Of a stretch of DNA of 64,000 bases, positions 9,353 through 17,476 are shown in pieces; the first letter of the stretch is position 1, and the number at the start of each line of letters is the position of its first letter. The stretch spans positions 114,667 to 178,666 of the forward strand of contig JADKDN010000006.1 in the NCBI GenBank assembly GCA_016718345.1, in the 5' to 3' direction. Below the pieces are notes generated by a model. That model had not been told where the DNA came from and did not search any database. It saw only the letters and a list, made by a program, of their open reading frames with translations. Source of the stretch: Flavobacterium sp. (GTDB taxonomy: Bacteria; Bacteroidota; Bacteroidia; Flavobacteriales; Flavobacteriaceae). The position numbers and the translations under genes are program-made.

Positions 9353-9607
9353 AAAACAATATTAACGAGATTCTGTTTCCAATAGAAGAATTTTTATATT
9401 TAAGAAAATAAATACTTCATTTAAAACCATAAAATTGAATTAAAATTTTTATTTTTAAAGTTTATTTTAATTACAAAAAACGTCTTTTATTGGTAGTAAA
9501 TTTTTGGGAAACATTGGTATAGATAAGTATAATTAACCAAATGAAAACCTTTGATTATGCCAAAAACTGAGAAATACTAAAAAACCAAACGAGTAGAGAA
9601 ACTAAAA

Positions 9608-10621
9608 TTGATGAAAATGAGACGAATAACAATTTTACTAATTATGTGTTTAACCTTACTAAACACAAATGCACAAAAAATTGAACTGCTAAAAGGCAAA
9701 TGGAAGTATAAAGATATTGCAGACAAGGAGAAATTGGATTCGACTATTTTAAAGCAAACAAAATTGCTATTTTCTAGAATGGAAATGGAGTTTTCTCAAG
9801 ATGGAAAATATTCATGTAACCCACTTGGCGACAATCCACATAGTATATTTAGTGGTACTTGGACATTAAATAATGAACAAACCAAAGTATCTGTAACCAT
9901 GAGTAAGCCATCCTCTCCAGAAAACAAAAAGACATCTGAATGGGAAATAAAAGGGCTAAACGTAAAAGAATTAAAATTAAATATGGGTAAGGTTGTAATC
10001 GTGTTTAGCAGACCTCCATTACCAATCCCAAATATTCCCAAAAAAGAGGAAGAGAAAAAAAATGTTGAAAAACCTATTATTGCTAGTGCAAATGCTACAA
10101 TCAATAAACCAGCAGTTAGCCAACCTGTAACGATTCCAGATCCTACAATATTTGTTAAAAAGGTTAACGACTATATTGTATTTAAAGAAGGCGCTGGATT
10201 TGGTTTAAAAGACACTAACAACGCCATAGTATTTCCTGCGGTATTAGCGTTGATCGATAGCGGTCCAATGAAGGATAGTTTTCAAGTTGCTATTGATGGT
10301 TACTACATCGAAGAAGCTTATTTTGGTGGTGGTGGTTTTATGGGCGATATGGTTTGTGATGTTTGCCATGGTTCTGGATTTGTAGATAAAGATTATCACC
10401 TTTCAAAAGAAACAAAAAAAACTGTACATAAAAGCTATCTTGGTGGAGGGGTTTGGGAACAAGTTACAGTAACTACCGTTACCCCTCCAAAAACAGTAAG
10501 AGTAGATGCTTTATGTAGCCGATGCAGAGGGATGGGTAAATTAAGAGGAGGCATTAATTATCAAGAAGGAAAGGTGAAAGTTTGGAATTGGCAAGAAGAG
10601 TTAGAAAAGTCTCGAAATTGA
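9608..10621 (+). CDS. secreted lipocalin-like protein with a DnaJ-type cysteine pair
   Basis: 337 residues; ATG 9611 is an equally good start. A signal peptide (about residues 1-22, ending LLNTNAQ) is followed by a region that resembles the lipocalin-like stress-response domain of Flavobacteriia (LLKGKWKYKDIADKE ... YSCNPLGDNP ... FSGTWTLNN). After a Lys/Pro-rich linker (about 140-175), a second region carries CDVCHGSGF near 252 and CSRCRGMGKLRGG near 299. These are two CxxCxGxG-like knuckles as in the DnaJ zinc finger. A pair of four-cysteine sites outside the cytosol is unusual. The function is unknown and the gene appears monocistronic. The domain readings are by eye and tentative. Confidence 0.7.
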   Translation: MMKMRRITILLIMCLTLLNTNAQKIELLKGKWKYKDIADKEKLDSTILKQTKLLFSRMEMEFSQDGKYSCNPLGDNPHSIFSGTWTLNNEQTKVSVTMSKPSSPENKKTSEWEIKGLNVKELKLNMGKVVIVFSRPPLPIPNIPKKEEEKKNVEKPIIASANATINKPAVSQPVTIPDPTIFVKKVNDYIVFKEGAGFGLKDTNNAIVFPAVLALIDSGPMKDSFQVAIDGYYIEEAYFGGGGFMGDMVCDVCHGSGFVDKDYHLSKETKKTVHKSYLGGGVWEQVTVTTVTPPKTVRVDALCSRCRGMGKLRGGINYQEGKVKVWNWQEELEKSRN

Positions 10622-10689
10622 CCAGCCAATAAGTTTTTATAAAGAAACTATTATACCAATTGTAAAAATAAAATAGCTTGATTTTTTGA

Positions 10690-10746
10690 ATCATTAAGAA
10701 AGTTAAGTTTATTTTAATCTTTTTCAAACTTAACTTTCTTAATGAT
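10690..10746. repeat. perfect 21-bp inverted repeat
   Basis: The 21-base arms at 10690-10710 (ATCATTAAGAAAGTTAAGTT plus T) and 10726-10746 are exact reverse complements around a 15-base AT-rich loop. It lies 70 bases after the preceding gene. There is no T-run, so it could be a processed hairpin or a small repeat unit rather than a classical terminator. Confidence 0.65.
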
Positions 10747-10865
10747 TTAATACTATTTACTGTTTCCTTAGTTGATAAAATACCTTGTAAGCACTATTCA
10801 TTTCAACAAAAAATAGTAGTTTCGCAACTTGTAAATTAAGTCAGACAACTAAATTTTAAAATACA

Positions 10866-11733
10866 ATGGCCTCAGGATTTTTCGTACTCTTAGATGATAT
10901 CGCAGCGATTATGGATGATGTAGCTGCCATGAGTAAAATTGCAACCAAAAAAACCGCTGGAATACTCGGAGACGACTTGGCTGTTAATGCTGAAAAAGCC
11001 TCTGGATTTGTTTCCTCTCGAGAACTTCCTGTGCTTTGGGCGATTGGCAAAGGTTCGCTAGTCAATAAAGTAATTATTCTACCCATAGCCTTCTTATTGA
11101 GTGCTTTTTACCAGCAGCTATTATTGTTATTTTGGTACTTGGTGGATTGTATTTGGCTTATGAAGGCGCTGAAAAAATATACGAATATTTCTTTCCTCAC
11201 GAACATGTAAAACCTGATTAATCTAAAACCAATGACCGAAGAAGAAATACTGACCCTTGAAAAAGATAAAATAAAATCTGCCATTGTAACCGATTTCATT
11301 CTCTCTGTCGAGATAGTCATTATTGCACTAGGAACTGTAATTGGGAAACCTATTTCTTCACAAATTGCTGTCGTTTCTATTGTTGCACTAATCGCTACTG
11401 TTGGTGTTTATGGTATTGTTGCCCTTATCGTGCGAATGGATGAAGTAGGCTTAAAATTAATCCAAATGAGTTCCAAAGAGAAAAAGTCTCTCAAAAACAA
11501 TTGGCAATCTATTGGTTCAAGCCTTACCCAAAGTCATAAAGAGTTTAGCAGTTATTGGCACCATTGCATTGCTCTCAGTAGCTGGAGGTATATTTGTACA
11601 CAACATTGATTTTCTGCATCATTTATTTCCGCAAATTCCAGCATTTATAACTGAATTTTCAGTGGGATTGCTTTTTGGTTTTGTCACCTTGCTATTGGTG
11701 ACTCTTTTCAAAAAAATTTTCAAGAAAAACTGA
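10866..11733 (+). pseudogene. DUF808 (YedI-like) membrane protein, frame broken three times
   Basis: The start MASGFFVLLDDIAAIMDDVA is the hallmark of the DUF808/YedI inner-membrane family. The full protein is recovered by joining three frames. The first runs to LLSAFY (~11113), where one T is missing from a T-run (expected LSAFLPAAIIVILVLGGLYLA). The second runs to HEHVKPD (~11221). The third starts at MTEEEIL (11232) and continues SAIVTDFILSVEIVII to ~11515. A last shift leads into VQALPKVIKSLAVIGTIALL and ends at 11733. Several hydrophobic segments are visible. The function of the family is not established. The lesions look like base-call errors. Confidence 0.85.
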
Positions 11734-11835
11734 ACTTCAAAATACTGAAGTCAAGGTTGTACTTCACATAATCCGATAAGGAGGCATTCATCTCGAATTT
11801 TTTTTAGTATTTTTGATAGAGAAAAAATACCAAAA

Positions 11836-12354
11836 ATGACTACCAAAGAACTCCTCCAAAAAATCCATGCACTTCATCAAGATGTAAATTCATTTATTTC
11901 ATCTTGTGAAGAACACCAACTTAACGCACCCAGACCCAATGGCAAATGGAGCATTGCAGAAGAATTAGGACATCTCATCAATGCCTTAGAACAGAGCAAT
12001 AAAGGACTGTTGTTACCGAAGTTTTTTATGAAATATAAATTTGGAACCAACAACAGACAGGAACGAACCTATGAAGAAGTAGTTAAAAAGTATCTAGACA
12101 AACTCGCATTGGTAGCCATACCCAACAATCCGTTTCAAGTCAAAGAAGTAGAACAAATAAGCAAAGAAAAACTACTAAGAAGGTATCTAAAACAACAGCA
12201 AAAATTTGAAAAGCGTTTGTCTCAATTCTCCGAAAAAGAATTGTCAACCCTCCTACTGCCACATCCTTTATTAGGAAAACTGACCGTTAGAGAATTTGGC
12301 TATTTTACACACTATCATACGGAGCATCATTTTAAGAATATCCAAAAAAGCTAA
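11836..12354 (+). CDS. DinB-like (four-helix) domain protein
   Basis: 172 residues. The N-terminal helix is followed by PNGKWSIAEELGHLINALEQS near 35-55, the typical W-S..E...H motif of the DinB/DfsB-like superfamily. The C-terminal HPLLGKLTVREFGYFTHYHTEHH supplies the second histidine cluster (positions about 154-167), giving a likely three-histidine metal site. These proteins are often thiol-dependent transferases or hydrolases. The substrate here is unknown. Spacing of 48 bases to the next gene suggests co-transcription with it. Confidence 0.8.
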   Translation: MTTKELLQKIHALHQDVNSFISSCEEHQLNAPRPNGKWSIAEELGHLINALEQSNKGLLLPKFFMKYKFGTNNRQERTYEEVVKKYLDKLALVAIPNNPFQVKEVEQISKEKLLRRYLKQQQKFEKRLSQFSEKELSTLLLPHPLLGKLTVREFGYFTHYHTEHHFKNIQKS

Positions 12355-12402
12355 AACCATCAACCAATACACCATAAAATACCAACCTAAAAACTACAGA
12401 TT

Positions 12403-12900
12403 ATGAAAAATACAATCTTCAAAAATGGGATTATTGGCGGAATAATCGTCTCGATTGTTATGATTGGCATGACCTATTTCATGAAAACGCATCCCAATCA
12501 AGAACCCAATCCCATCATAGGGTTCATCAGCATGCTTCTGGCATTCATCACCGTAATCATTGCCATTAAACGAGTACGATTAGACCATAACGGTAGCATT
12601 ACTTTTGGGAAAGCTTTTCTAACTGGTTTCGGAATCTCGTTTGTAATTGCAACAATTTATGTACTGGTTTGGCTGATTATTTTTTACAATTTTTTCCCAG
12701 ATTTTATGGAAAAATACAGCGAAATGGTACTAAAAAATACCAAACCCGAATCCCTTGCTGCCAAAACAGCCGAAATGAATCAAATGGCGGCATGGTACAA
12801 AAGCCCCGTAATGGTTATCCTGCTAACGTATGCAGAAATTCTCCCCATAGGAATTATTGTTTCGTTGATTAGTGCCTTGATTTTAAAGAAAAATAATTAA
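12403..12900 (+). CDS. DUF4199 family membrane protein
   Basis: 165 residues with four hydrophobic segments: about 10-27 (IIGGIIVSIVMIGMTYF), 40-56, 70-98 (FGKAFLTGFGISFVIATIYV) and 137-160. The ITFGKAFLTG stretch after a helix pair is typical of DUF4199 proteins of Bacteroidetes. No function is established. It follows the DinB-like gene on the same strand. The 190-base gap that follows holds only AT-rich sequence. Confidence 0.8.
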   Translation: MKNTIFKNGIIGGIIVSIVMIGMTYFMKTHPNQEPNPIIGFISMLLAFITVIIAIKRVRLDHNGSITFGKAFLTGFGISFVIATIYVLVWLIIFYNFFPDFMEKYSEMVLKNTKPESLAAKTAEMNQMAAWYKSPVMVILLTYAEILPIGIIVSLISALILKKNN

Positions 12901-13090
12901 AAATCCTACTACAATGCCAATTATAGTAGCTTTATTTTCCTTGTTTAATGGAATTATAAATCCTGTTTTTTGTAATTTAGTAGCAACACAATAGCAAAAA
13001 ATTGTTTAATTTCTTTACATTTGATAGAAAATAGAGGTTTTCTCTTTTTGAATTATAAAAACACACAAACCAGAATATAAAATAGAGAAA

Positions 13091-13252
13091 ATGAAAGATG
13101 TAGAAAAATTTGAAAAATTTGAAGATTTGAAAAATCTGAAAAATACGCCTCAAATTTCAGAGAAAACTCAAGAAATGATAGATGAATTTATTCAATTACT
13201 AGTAAAAAATTCACGAGATGAAAAAAATCCACCTCGACTAGTAAAAGCATAA
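13091..13252 (+). CDS. small charged protein upstream of the nucleotidyltransferase
   Basis: A 53-residue ORF (MKDVEKFEKFEDLKN ... PPRLVKA). It is lysine- and glutamate-rich, with no hydrophobic segment. It ends 10 bases before the next start, so the two are probably one operon. The small acidic/basic partner ahead of an AbiEii-like nucleotidyltransferase resembles an antitoxin or chaperone position, but no known family was recognised. The codon use looks coding: AAA/GAA-rich with frequent third-position A or T. Moderate confidence that it is expressed. Confidence 0.55.
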   Translation: MKDVEKFEKFEDLKNLKNTPQISEKTQEMIDEFIQLLVKNSRDEKNPPRLVKA

Positions 13253-13262
13253 TTTTAATACT

Positions 13263-14231
13263 ATGTATAGTGACTTTATTGAACATATTTTAAAAGTCTG
13301 TAAAACATTGAATAGCTGTAATGTTGAATTCATTATTGTTGGAGGTACTGCCGCAGGTTTTCATGGATACAATAGAATGACAATGGATCCATACGGTTTA
13401 CCAACAAGCAAGCATGATTTTGATTTTTGGTTCAATCCTAATTATGAAAATTATTTCAATATTCTAAAAGCTATGAAATCTCTAGGCAAGGATGTAAGTC
13501 GCTTAGAAAACGAATCGTCACCAAATCCAAAAAAATCATTCTTGAAATTTGAATTTGAAGAATTTAAAATCGATTTCCTACCAGAAATTAAAGGTCTTAA
13601 CTCATTTGCCGATTCCTATTCCAATACCATAAAATCTATTATCGATACCATAGAATTTAGAATTCTATCATTAGACGATTTAATAAAAACTAAAGAAACT
13701 GATTCGCGTTCAAAAGACAGTTCTGATTTAGAAGCTTTTACGCAAATTGAAAAACAAAGATTCTTAACAAGTACAACCATTTACTTCATGACCTCTAAGC
13801 CCGATTGCGAAATTTTCAGTTCCCGAATGATTAACGCTCCCGTAGCAATAGTCTATCAAGCCTTTGCCAATCCCTTGCATTTGAAAGAATGGTGGGGACC
13901 CGAAGGATTTACCAATACCATTCATGAGTTTGATTTACAACCCGGCGGAAAATGGAGACTCACCATGCACGGACCCGAAAAGGGCAACTACGAAAACGAA
14001 TCTGTTTTCAAAACGGTAGAACCCAATAAATTAATTACATGGACAAGAATCTCAAAACCGCTGTTCGACATGGAAGTGGGTTTCCAAAAACGAAGCGAAA
14101 CCCAAACCGAAATTTCCTTTCGTATGATTTTCGAAACAGCCGATGAATGCAATAAAATAAAAGGCTTTGCAGCTCCCAAAAACGAAGAAAACTTCGATAG
14201 ATTAGAACAGGAACTACTTAAAATGGTTTAG
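13263..14231 (+). CDS. nucleotidyltransferase-like domain fused to an SRPBCC (AHSA1) domain
   Basis: 322 residues with two unrelated parts. Residues 1-165 read as a nucleotidyltransferase of the AbiEii/DUF6036 kind: FIIVGGTAAGFHGYNR near 23-38, KHDFDFWFNP near 52-61 supplying the DxD pair, then FKIDFLPEI and LSLDDLIKTKE. From Met176 (13788) onwards it is a complete SRPBCC/AHSA1 protein: INAPVAIVYQAFANPLHLKE, WWGPEGFTNT, PGGKWRLTMHGP, ITWTRIS. The join IEKQRFLTSTTIYF looks like a former leader region now translated, because Met176 is where an independent SRPBCC gene would begin. Either the stop was lost after insertion or a base-call error removed it. Confidence 0.75.
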   Translation: MYSDFIEHILKVCKTLNSCNVEFIIVGGTAAGFHGYNRMTMDPYGLPTSKHDFDFWFNPNYENYFNILKAMKSLGKDVSRLENESSPNPKKSFLKFEFEEFKIDFLPEIKGLNSFADSYSNTIKSIIDTIEFRILSLDDLIKTKETDSRSKDSSDLEAFTQIEKQRFLTSTTIYFMTSKPDCEIFSSRMINAPVAIVYQAFANPLHLKEWWGPEGFTNTIHEFDLQPGGKWRLTMHGPEKGNYENESVFKTVEPNKLITWTRISKPLFDMEVGFQKRSETQTEISFRMIFETADECNKIKGFAAPKNEENFDRLEQELLKMV

Positions 14232-14294
14232 AGTTGTAAAATTAACTTCATTAAAAGTAGTGCTACATTGAACGCCAATTTCTCAAATTAACAC

Positions 14295-14535
14295 AACTAA
14301 ACCACTATGGACTTTCAGCCCATAGGTTTGGTTTGCAGACTTCAAGTCTACTAGGTTGTAATACTTAATTTTTTGACCACAAATTTCACAAATTAACGCA
14401 AATCAATTTGTGAAAATTTATGTAATTTGTGGTAAATTTTTTAGAACCTGAAAGGGAAATGCACTAAAGTGCATAGTTTTAAACTTTATTTGAGACCAAT
14501 AAAATCTGTTTCATCTGTGAAAATCTGTGGCAAAA
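14295..14535. repeat. patch of degenerate palindromic repeats
   Basis: No gene is visible in 14232-14567, but it holds several inverted repeats. CTATGG...CCATAG lies at 14305-14325. ACCACAAATTTCACAAATT pairs with AATTTGTGG-type sequence over 14376-14433, and TGCACTAAAGTGCA lies at 14460-14473. At 14503-14533 an AATCTGTTTCATCTGTG-like stretch resembles the arms around the GxxExxY cassette. These are words common in flavobacterial intergenic repeats, layered on one another. Confidence 0.55.
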
Positions 14536-14567
14536 ACAAATCAGATATAACAAAAATAGTACGGCAC

Positions 14568-15086
14568 TTACAATGCGTTATTAAGCAACACCTCTTCCTG
14601 TTGTAGCACATGCAATTTCAATTGGTACTTCGCCTGCACATGCAAGCCGTTTTTGTTAACAACCTCCTCTGCCCTACGCTGTAATACATTCAATAGCTCC
14701 TGATGCTTTTTGTACAATTGTGCTTCATGAAGTTCGAGAAAGCGAATGAACCTCAAGCCCGTCATGGCGTCCTCATATTTTTTGGTGACCAATTCTAATT
14801 TTCTCGCTACCATCATTTGACGATGGGCATTGACCATCTTTTGATCTTCATACACCTTTTTGATTTTGGCTTGCTGAAGTTCTAGATGCGGAAAACTTTC
14901 TGACGATGCCATTTCTGTTAGGTGGATAAAAGCGAGCATACTCGCCAATTGGTTTTTAGCCGCAAGAGGCAAATCCCGTTCCCCTATTTCATACATCGAC
15001 CATTGGGTTCGAGTGACCTGCAACAGCAGCGCCATGTCTTCTTGCTTCATGCCTAGGTACTCTCTTATTTTTTTATCCTTTTCCAT
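14568..15086 (-). CDS. XRE-like helix-turn-helix protein with helical C-terminus
   Basis: 172 residues. Residues 6-40 (KIREYLGMKQEDMALLLQVTR, then TQWSMYEIGERDLP) are a classic XRE/Cro HTH: MKQEDMALLLQV is helix 2 and TRTQWSMYEIG the recognition helix. The remainder is charged and helical, probably coiled coil (AKIKKVYEDQK, ELVTKKYEDA, LQRRAEEVVNK). It is transcribed away from the Wadjet locus. Its start lies only 29 bases from double-hairpin element A, so that element is in the position of its operator or promoter. It could repress itself and act on the other two element copies. That is inference. Confidence 0.75.
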   Translation of the reverse strand: MEKDKKIREYLGMKQEDMALLLQVTRTQWSMYEIGERDLPLAAKNQLASMLAFIHLTEMASSESFPHLELQQAKIKKVYEDQKMVNAHRQMMVARKLELVTKKYEDAMTGLRFIRFLELHEAQLYKKHQELLNVLQRRAEEVVNKNGLHVQAKYQLKLHVLQQEEVLLNNAL

Positions 15087-15114
15087 AGCGTTTGGTTTTT
15101 TGATTTGGGTTTAT

Positions 15115-15218
15115 GTTGTGGCATTTTTTTTAAAACGAATTTTTTGCCACAACTATTGTGGCATTTTTTTCAAAATGAAAATTTTGCCACAAGGTTTAAA
15201 AGTTTATTTATATATTTG
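15115..15218. repeat. double-hairpin element, copy A
   Basis: Hairpin 1 (15115-15153) has perfect GTTGTGGCA / TGCCACAAC arms. Hairpin 2 (15156-15192) has TTGTGGCA / TGCCACAA. Both enclose T-rich, then A-rich loops (TTTTTTTCAAAATGAAAATT type). A common tail, GGTTTAAAAGTTTATTTATA, ends in TATATTTG (15211-15218), matching the Bacteroidetes -7 box TAnnTTTG. Nearly the same ~100 bases recur at 23638 and 25651. Confidence 0.8.
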
Positions 15219-15341
15219 AGAAAGATTGATATTGCTATTTTGTAATACTAATTTATCCAAAATTGGAGTGATAGATCTGATTTTATAAGACATATATACT
15301 AATTATTAGCCAATGTTAAAAAGATAATGACATTGTATAAA

Positions 15342-15430
15342 TGCCAACCGCACATTCAGGCACATTTGCTTGCCCCTACACACGGGCGACCACTTCGCAA
15401 GCAAAGAGCCTGAATTTCTGCCAACGCACA
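15342..15430. repeat. GC-rich hairpin flanked by direct repeats, upstream of jetA
   Basis: A long imperfect stem, TTCAGGCACATTTGCTTGC (15355-15373) against GCAAGCAAAGAGCCTGAA (15397-15414), encloses a GC-rich loop. The hairpin is bracketed by near-identical direct repeats, TGCCAACCGCACA (15342-15354) and TGCCAACGCACA (15419-15430). Base composition differs from the AT-rich surroundings. It ends 14 bases before the jetA start, so it also lies in the leader of the Wadjet operon. Confidence 0.65.
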
Positions 15431-15444
15431 GAAAGTAATTATAT

Positions 15445-16901
15445 ATGACAGATATTTCTCAAATACGTAACACGCTAAACACTTCACCAAGTGTTGGTTT
15501 GTTACGTTTACGAAACAGAGAAATGATTATTGAATTTCTAATAAGAACATTTGTGAATAAACAAGGTGCCATTTCGTCTGGAAATATTCATTCTCAATTA
15601 GCAGACTTTTTAGAAGGACAGAGAATTGAAATTGATGAAGAAAATGAGATCAATTTTTTTGACACTTATGAAGAAAAAGCCAAAAAGTATATTCAAAACT
15701 GGACTAACGATGGCTTTTTGACGAATTATCCTGATGAACAAGGTGAAGTTTTTTATGAACTATCTTCACATTCAAGTAAAACCATAGATTGGTTGGCAAG
15801 TTTAAAAAGGAAGAGTTTGTTGGTACTGAATCCAAATTCAACAACATACTGAATCAATTAAAAGAGTTGGTTGAGTTCACTAATGAAGATGCCGAAAAGC
15901 GTATAGAGTTGTTGGAAGAGAAAAATTAGAAATTGAACAACAAATTCAACGAATAAAAATCGGAGAAGACGTAAAAGTATTTGAAGAATTTGAAATCGTA
16001 CCCCGTTTTAATCAACTCAATCAATCCGCTAAAGAATTATTATCCGACTTTAAGAAGTTGAAGACAACTTTAAAGAAATTACAAAAGGATTTATCAAAAA
16101 CACGCTGATGGAAGCTTATCCAAGAGTGACATACTGGAATTTACTTTTGATGCACTTGAATCATTAAAAGATAGCCAACAAGGAAAAAGCTTTTACGCCT
16201 TCTGGTCATTCATATTGAATCCAGATTTACAGCACAAATGGGAAAGCCTGACCAAAGATCTATACACAACCTTAGAAGAAAAATCAATCCCAATAAGGGA
16301 TACATTCCTGATAGGAATGAAAAAGCATCTCCATAGTTCAGGACAAAAAGTTTACAAAGCCAATGATAAAATGGCTGAAAAACTAAGCCGCATAATTCGT
16401 GAGAATGAAAGTTCTAAATCAGAAGCCACGAAAAAAATAATTCAAGACATTAAGAAGCAACTTGTAGAAATCAGTAAATCCAAGAACAAGCCTGATATTT
16501 CATTTGAATTAGAAACAGCAACAGATATAAATATTCCATTTGAACGCAAACTCACGAAAGAGCAATCCGAAGAAGTTACATACACCAATAGACCCAAAAT
16601 TGCTAATGAAGACATTACATCATCTAATCAATTAGGACGACTGTTTTCACAGTCTAATATTGATAAAGAATTGTTGAGAAAAAGAGTGAAAGATGTACTT
16701 AAAGAAAAGTCGCAGACCACACTTTTAGAAATTGTCGAAAATTATGGTGGTCTTGAAAAAGGGTTGCCTGAGTTGTTTGGTTATATAGGCATTGTGAAAG
16801 AATTCAAACACATTATCAATCCTGATAAAACTCAAAGTATCATTTTTGATGCGGACAACCGTAAGCAAATTAAAATCCCTGAAATTATTTTGACCAAATG
16901 A
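15445..16901 (+). pseudogene. jetA: Wadjet JetA (DUF3375, type I), frame broken by single-base losses
   Basis: JetA is the kleisin-like subunit of the Wadjet SMC complex, which detects and cleaves circular plasmid DNA. The N-terminal part (SVGLLRLRNREMIIEFLIRT, IHSQLADFLEG, WTNDGFLTNYPDEQGEVFYEL) matches DUF3375. Joining frames restores about 485 residues. Losses of one or two bases are needed at about 15811 (KRK to EFVGTESKF), 15925 (LLEE to KLEIEQQIQ), 16051 (SDFK to EVEDNFKEI) and 16093 (ITKG to IYQKHADGSLSKSDIL). The last segment, 16215-16901, is intact and ends in IKIPEIILTK. All breaks are in A or T runs, so sequence error is likely. The end overlaps jetB by four bases. Confidence 0.85.
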
Positions 16902-17476
16902 GCAGTTTAGAAAAGCATATTACTCCTTTTAGCAAAGCCATTGTAAGGTTGTTAAAATCAACCGTAGAACGAAACTCCAATGTATGGGATGATGTAATAA
17001 ATTATCAAAATGAAATCCAGGATTATATTAGTAAAATTGGATTAGAGTTAATCGTTAAAAAAGATGAAGGATTTGCTTTTGTAAAGCAACTTGAAGATAG
17101 TGAAGGTAACACTCTCGGATTAGTTCAAAGGCGACAAATCGGTTTTGAAACGTCTATTGTGCTTGTTGTTCTAAGACAAAGCCTAGAAGATTTTGACAGC
17201 AATCCAACACAGTTAGCAACTGAAAAATTTATCACAAACTCTGAAATCAAGGACGAGTTAGAATTATTTCTTCCAGAAAAATATAACAAGGTCAAATTCA
17301 TAAAAGAACTTGATAAATATATCAATGTGGCTGTTGATTTAGGCTATTTAAAAGAAATCAGCAAGAAAGACAATGAAACGAAATACCAAATACACAGAAT
17401 TATAAAAGAAAAAATAACTCTTGATATTTTACAAGATTTTGAAAATAAGTTAAAAGATTATGTTGAGTCTGTTTAG
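16898..17476 (+). CDS. jetB: Wadjet JetB (DUF4194)
   Basis: 192 residues, the MukE-like winged-helix subunit that joins JetA to the JetC ATPase. The pattern FSKAIVRLLKSTVERNSNVW, LIVKKDEGFAFVKQL, LGLVQRRQIGFETSIVLVVL, then a C-terminal YLKEISKKDNETKYQIHRIIK block is typical of DUF4194 proteins, including the RR...s..l.vlLR-like strand. The ATG overlaps the jetA stop (ATGA) and the end overlaps jetC by 17 bases. The order A-B-C-D and tight coupling are the normal Wadjet arrangement. The frame is intact. Confidence 0.88.
   Translation: MSSLEKHITPFSKAIVRLLKSTVERNSNVWDDVINYQNEIQDYISKIGLELIVKKDEGFAFVKQLEDSEGNTLGLVQRRQIGFETSIVLVVLRQSLEDFDSNPTQLATEKFITNSEIKDELELFLPEKYNKVKFIKELDKYINVAVDLGYLKEISKKDNETKYQIHRIIKEKITLDILQDFENKLKDYVESV

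Noticed and set aside
15013..15219. Plus-strand ORF across the HTH start and element A
   Set aside because: Overlaps the HTH gene antisense and reads through the hairpins; not credible.
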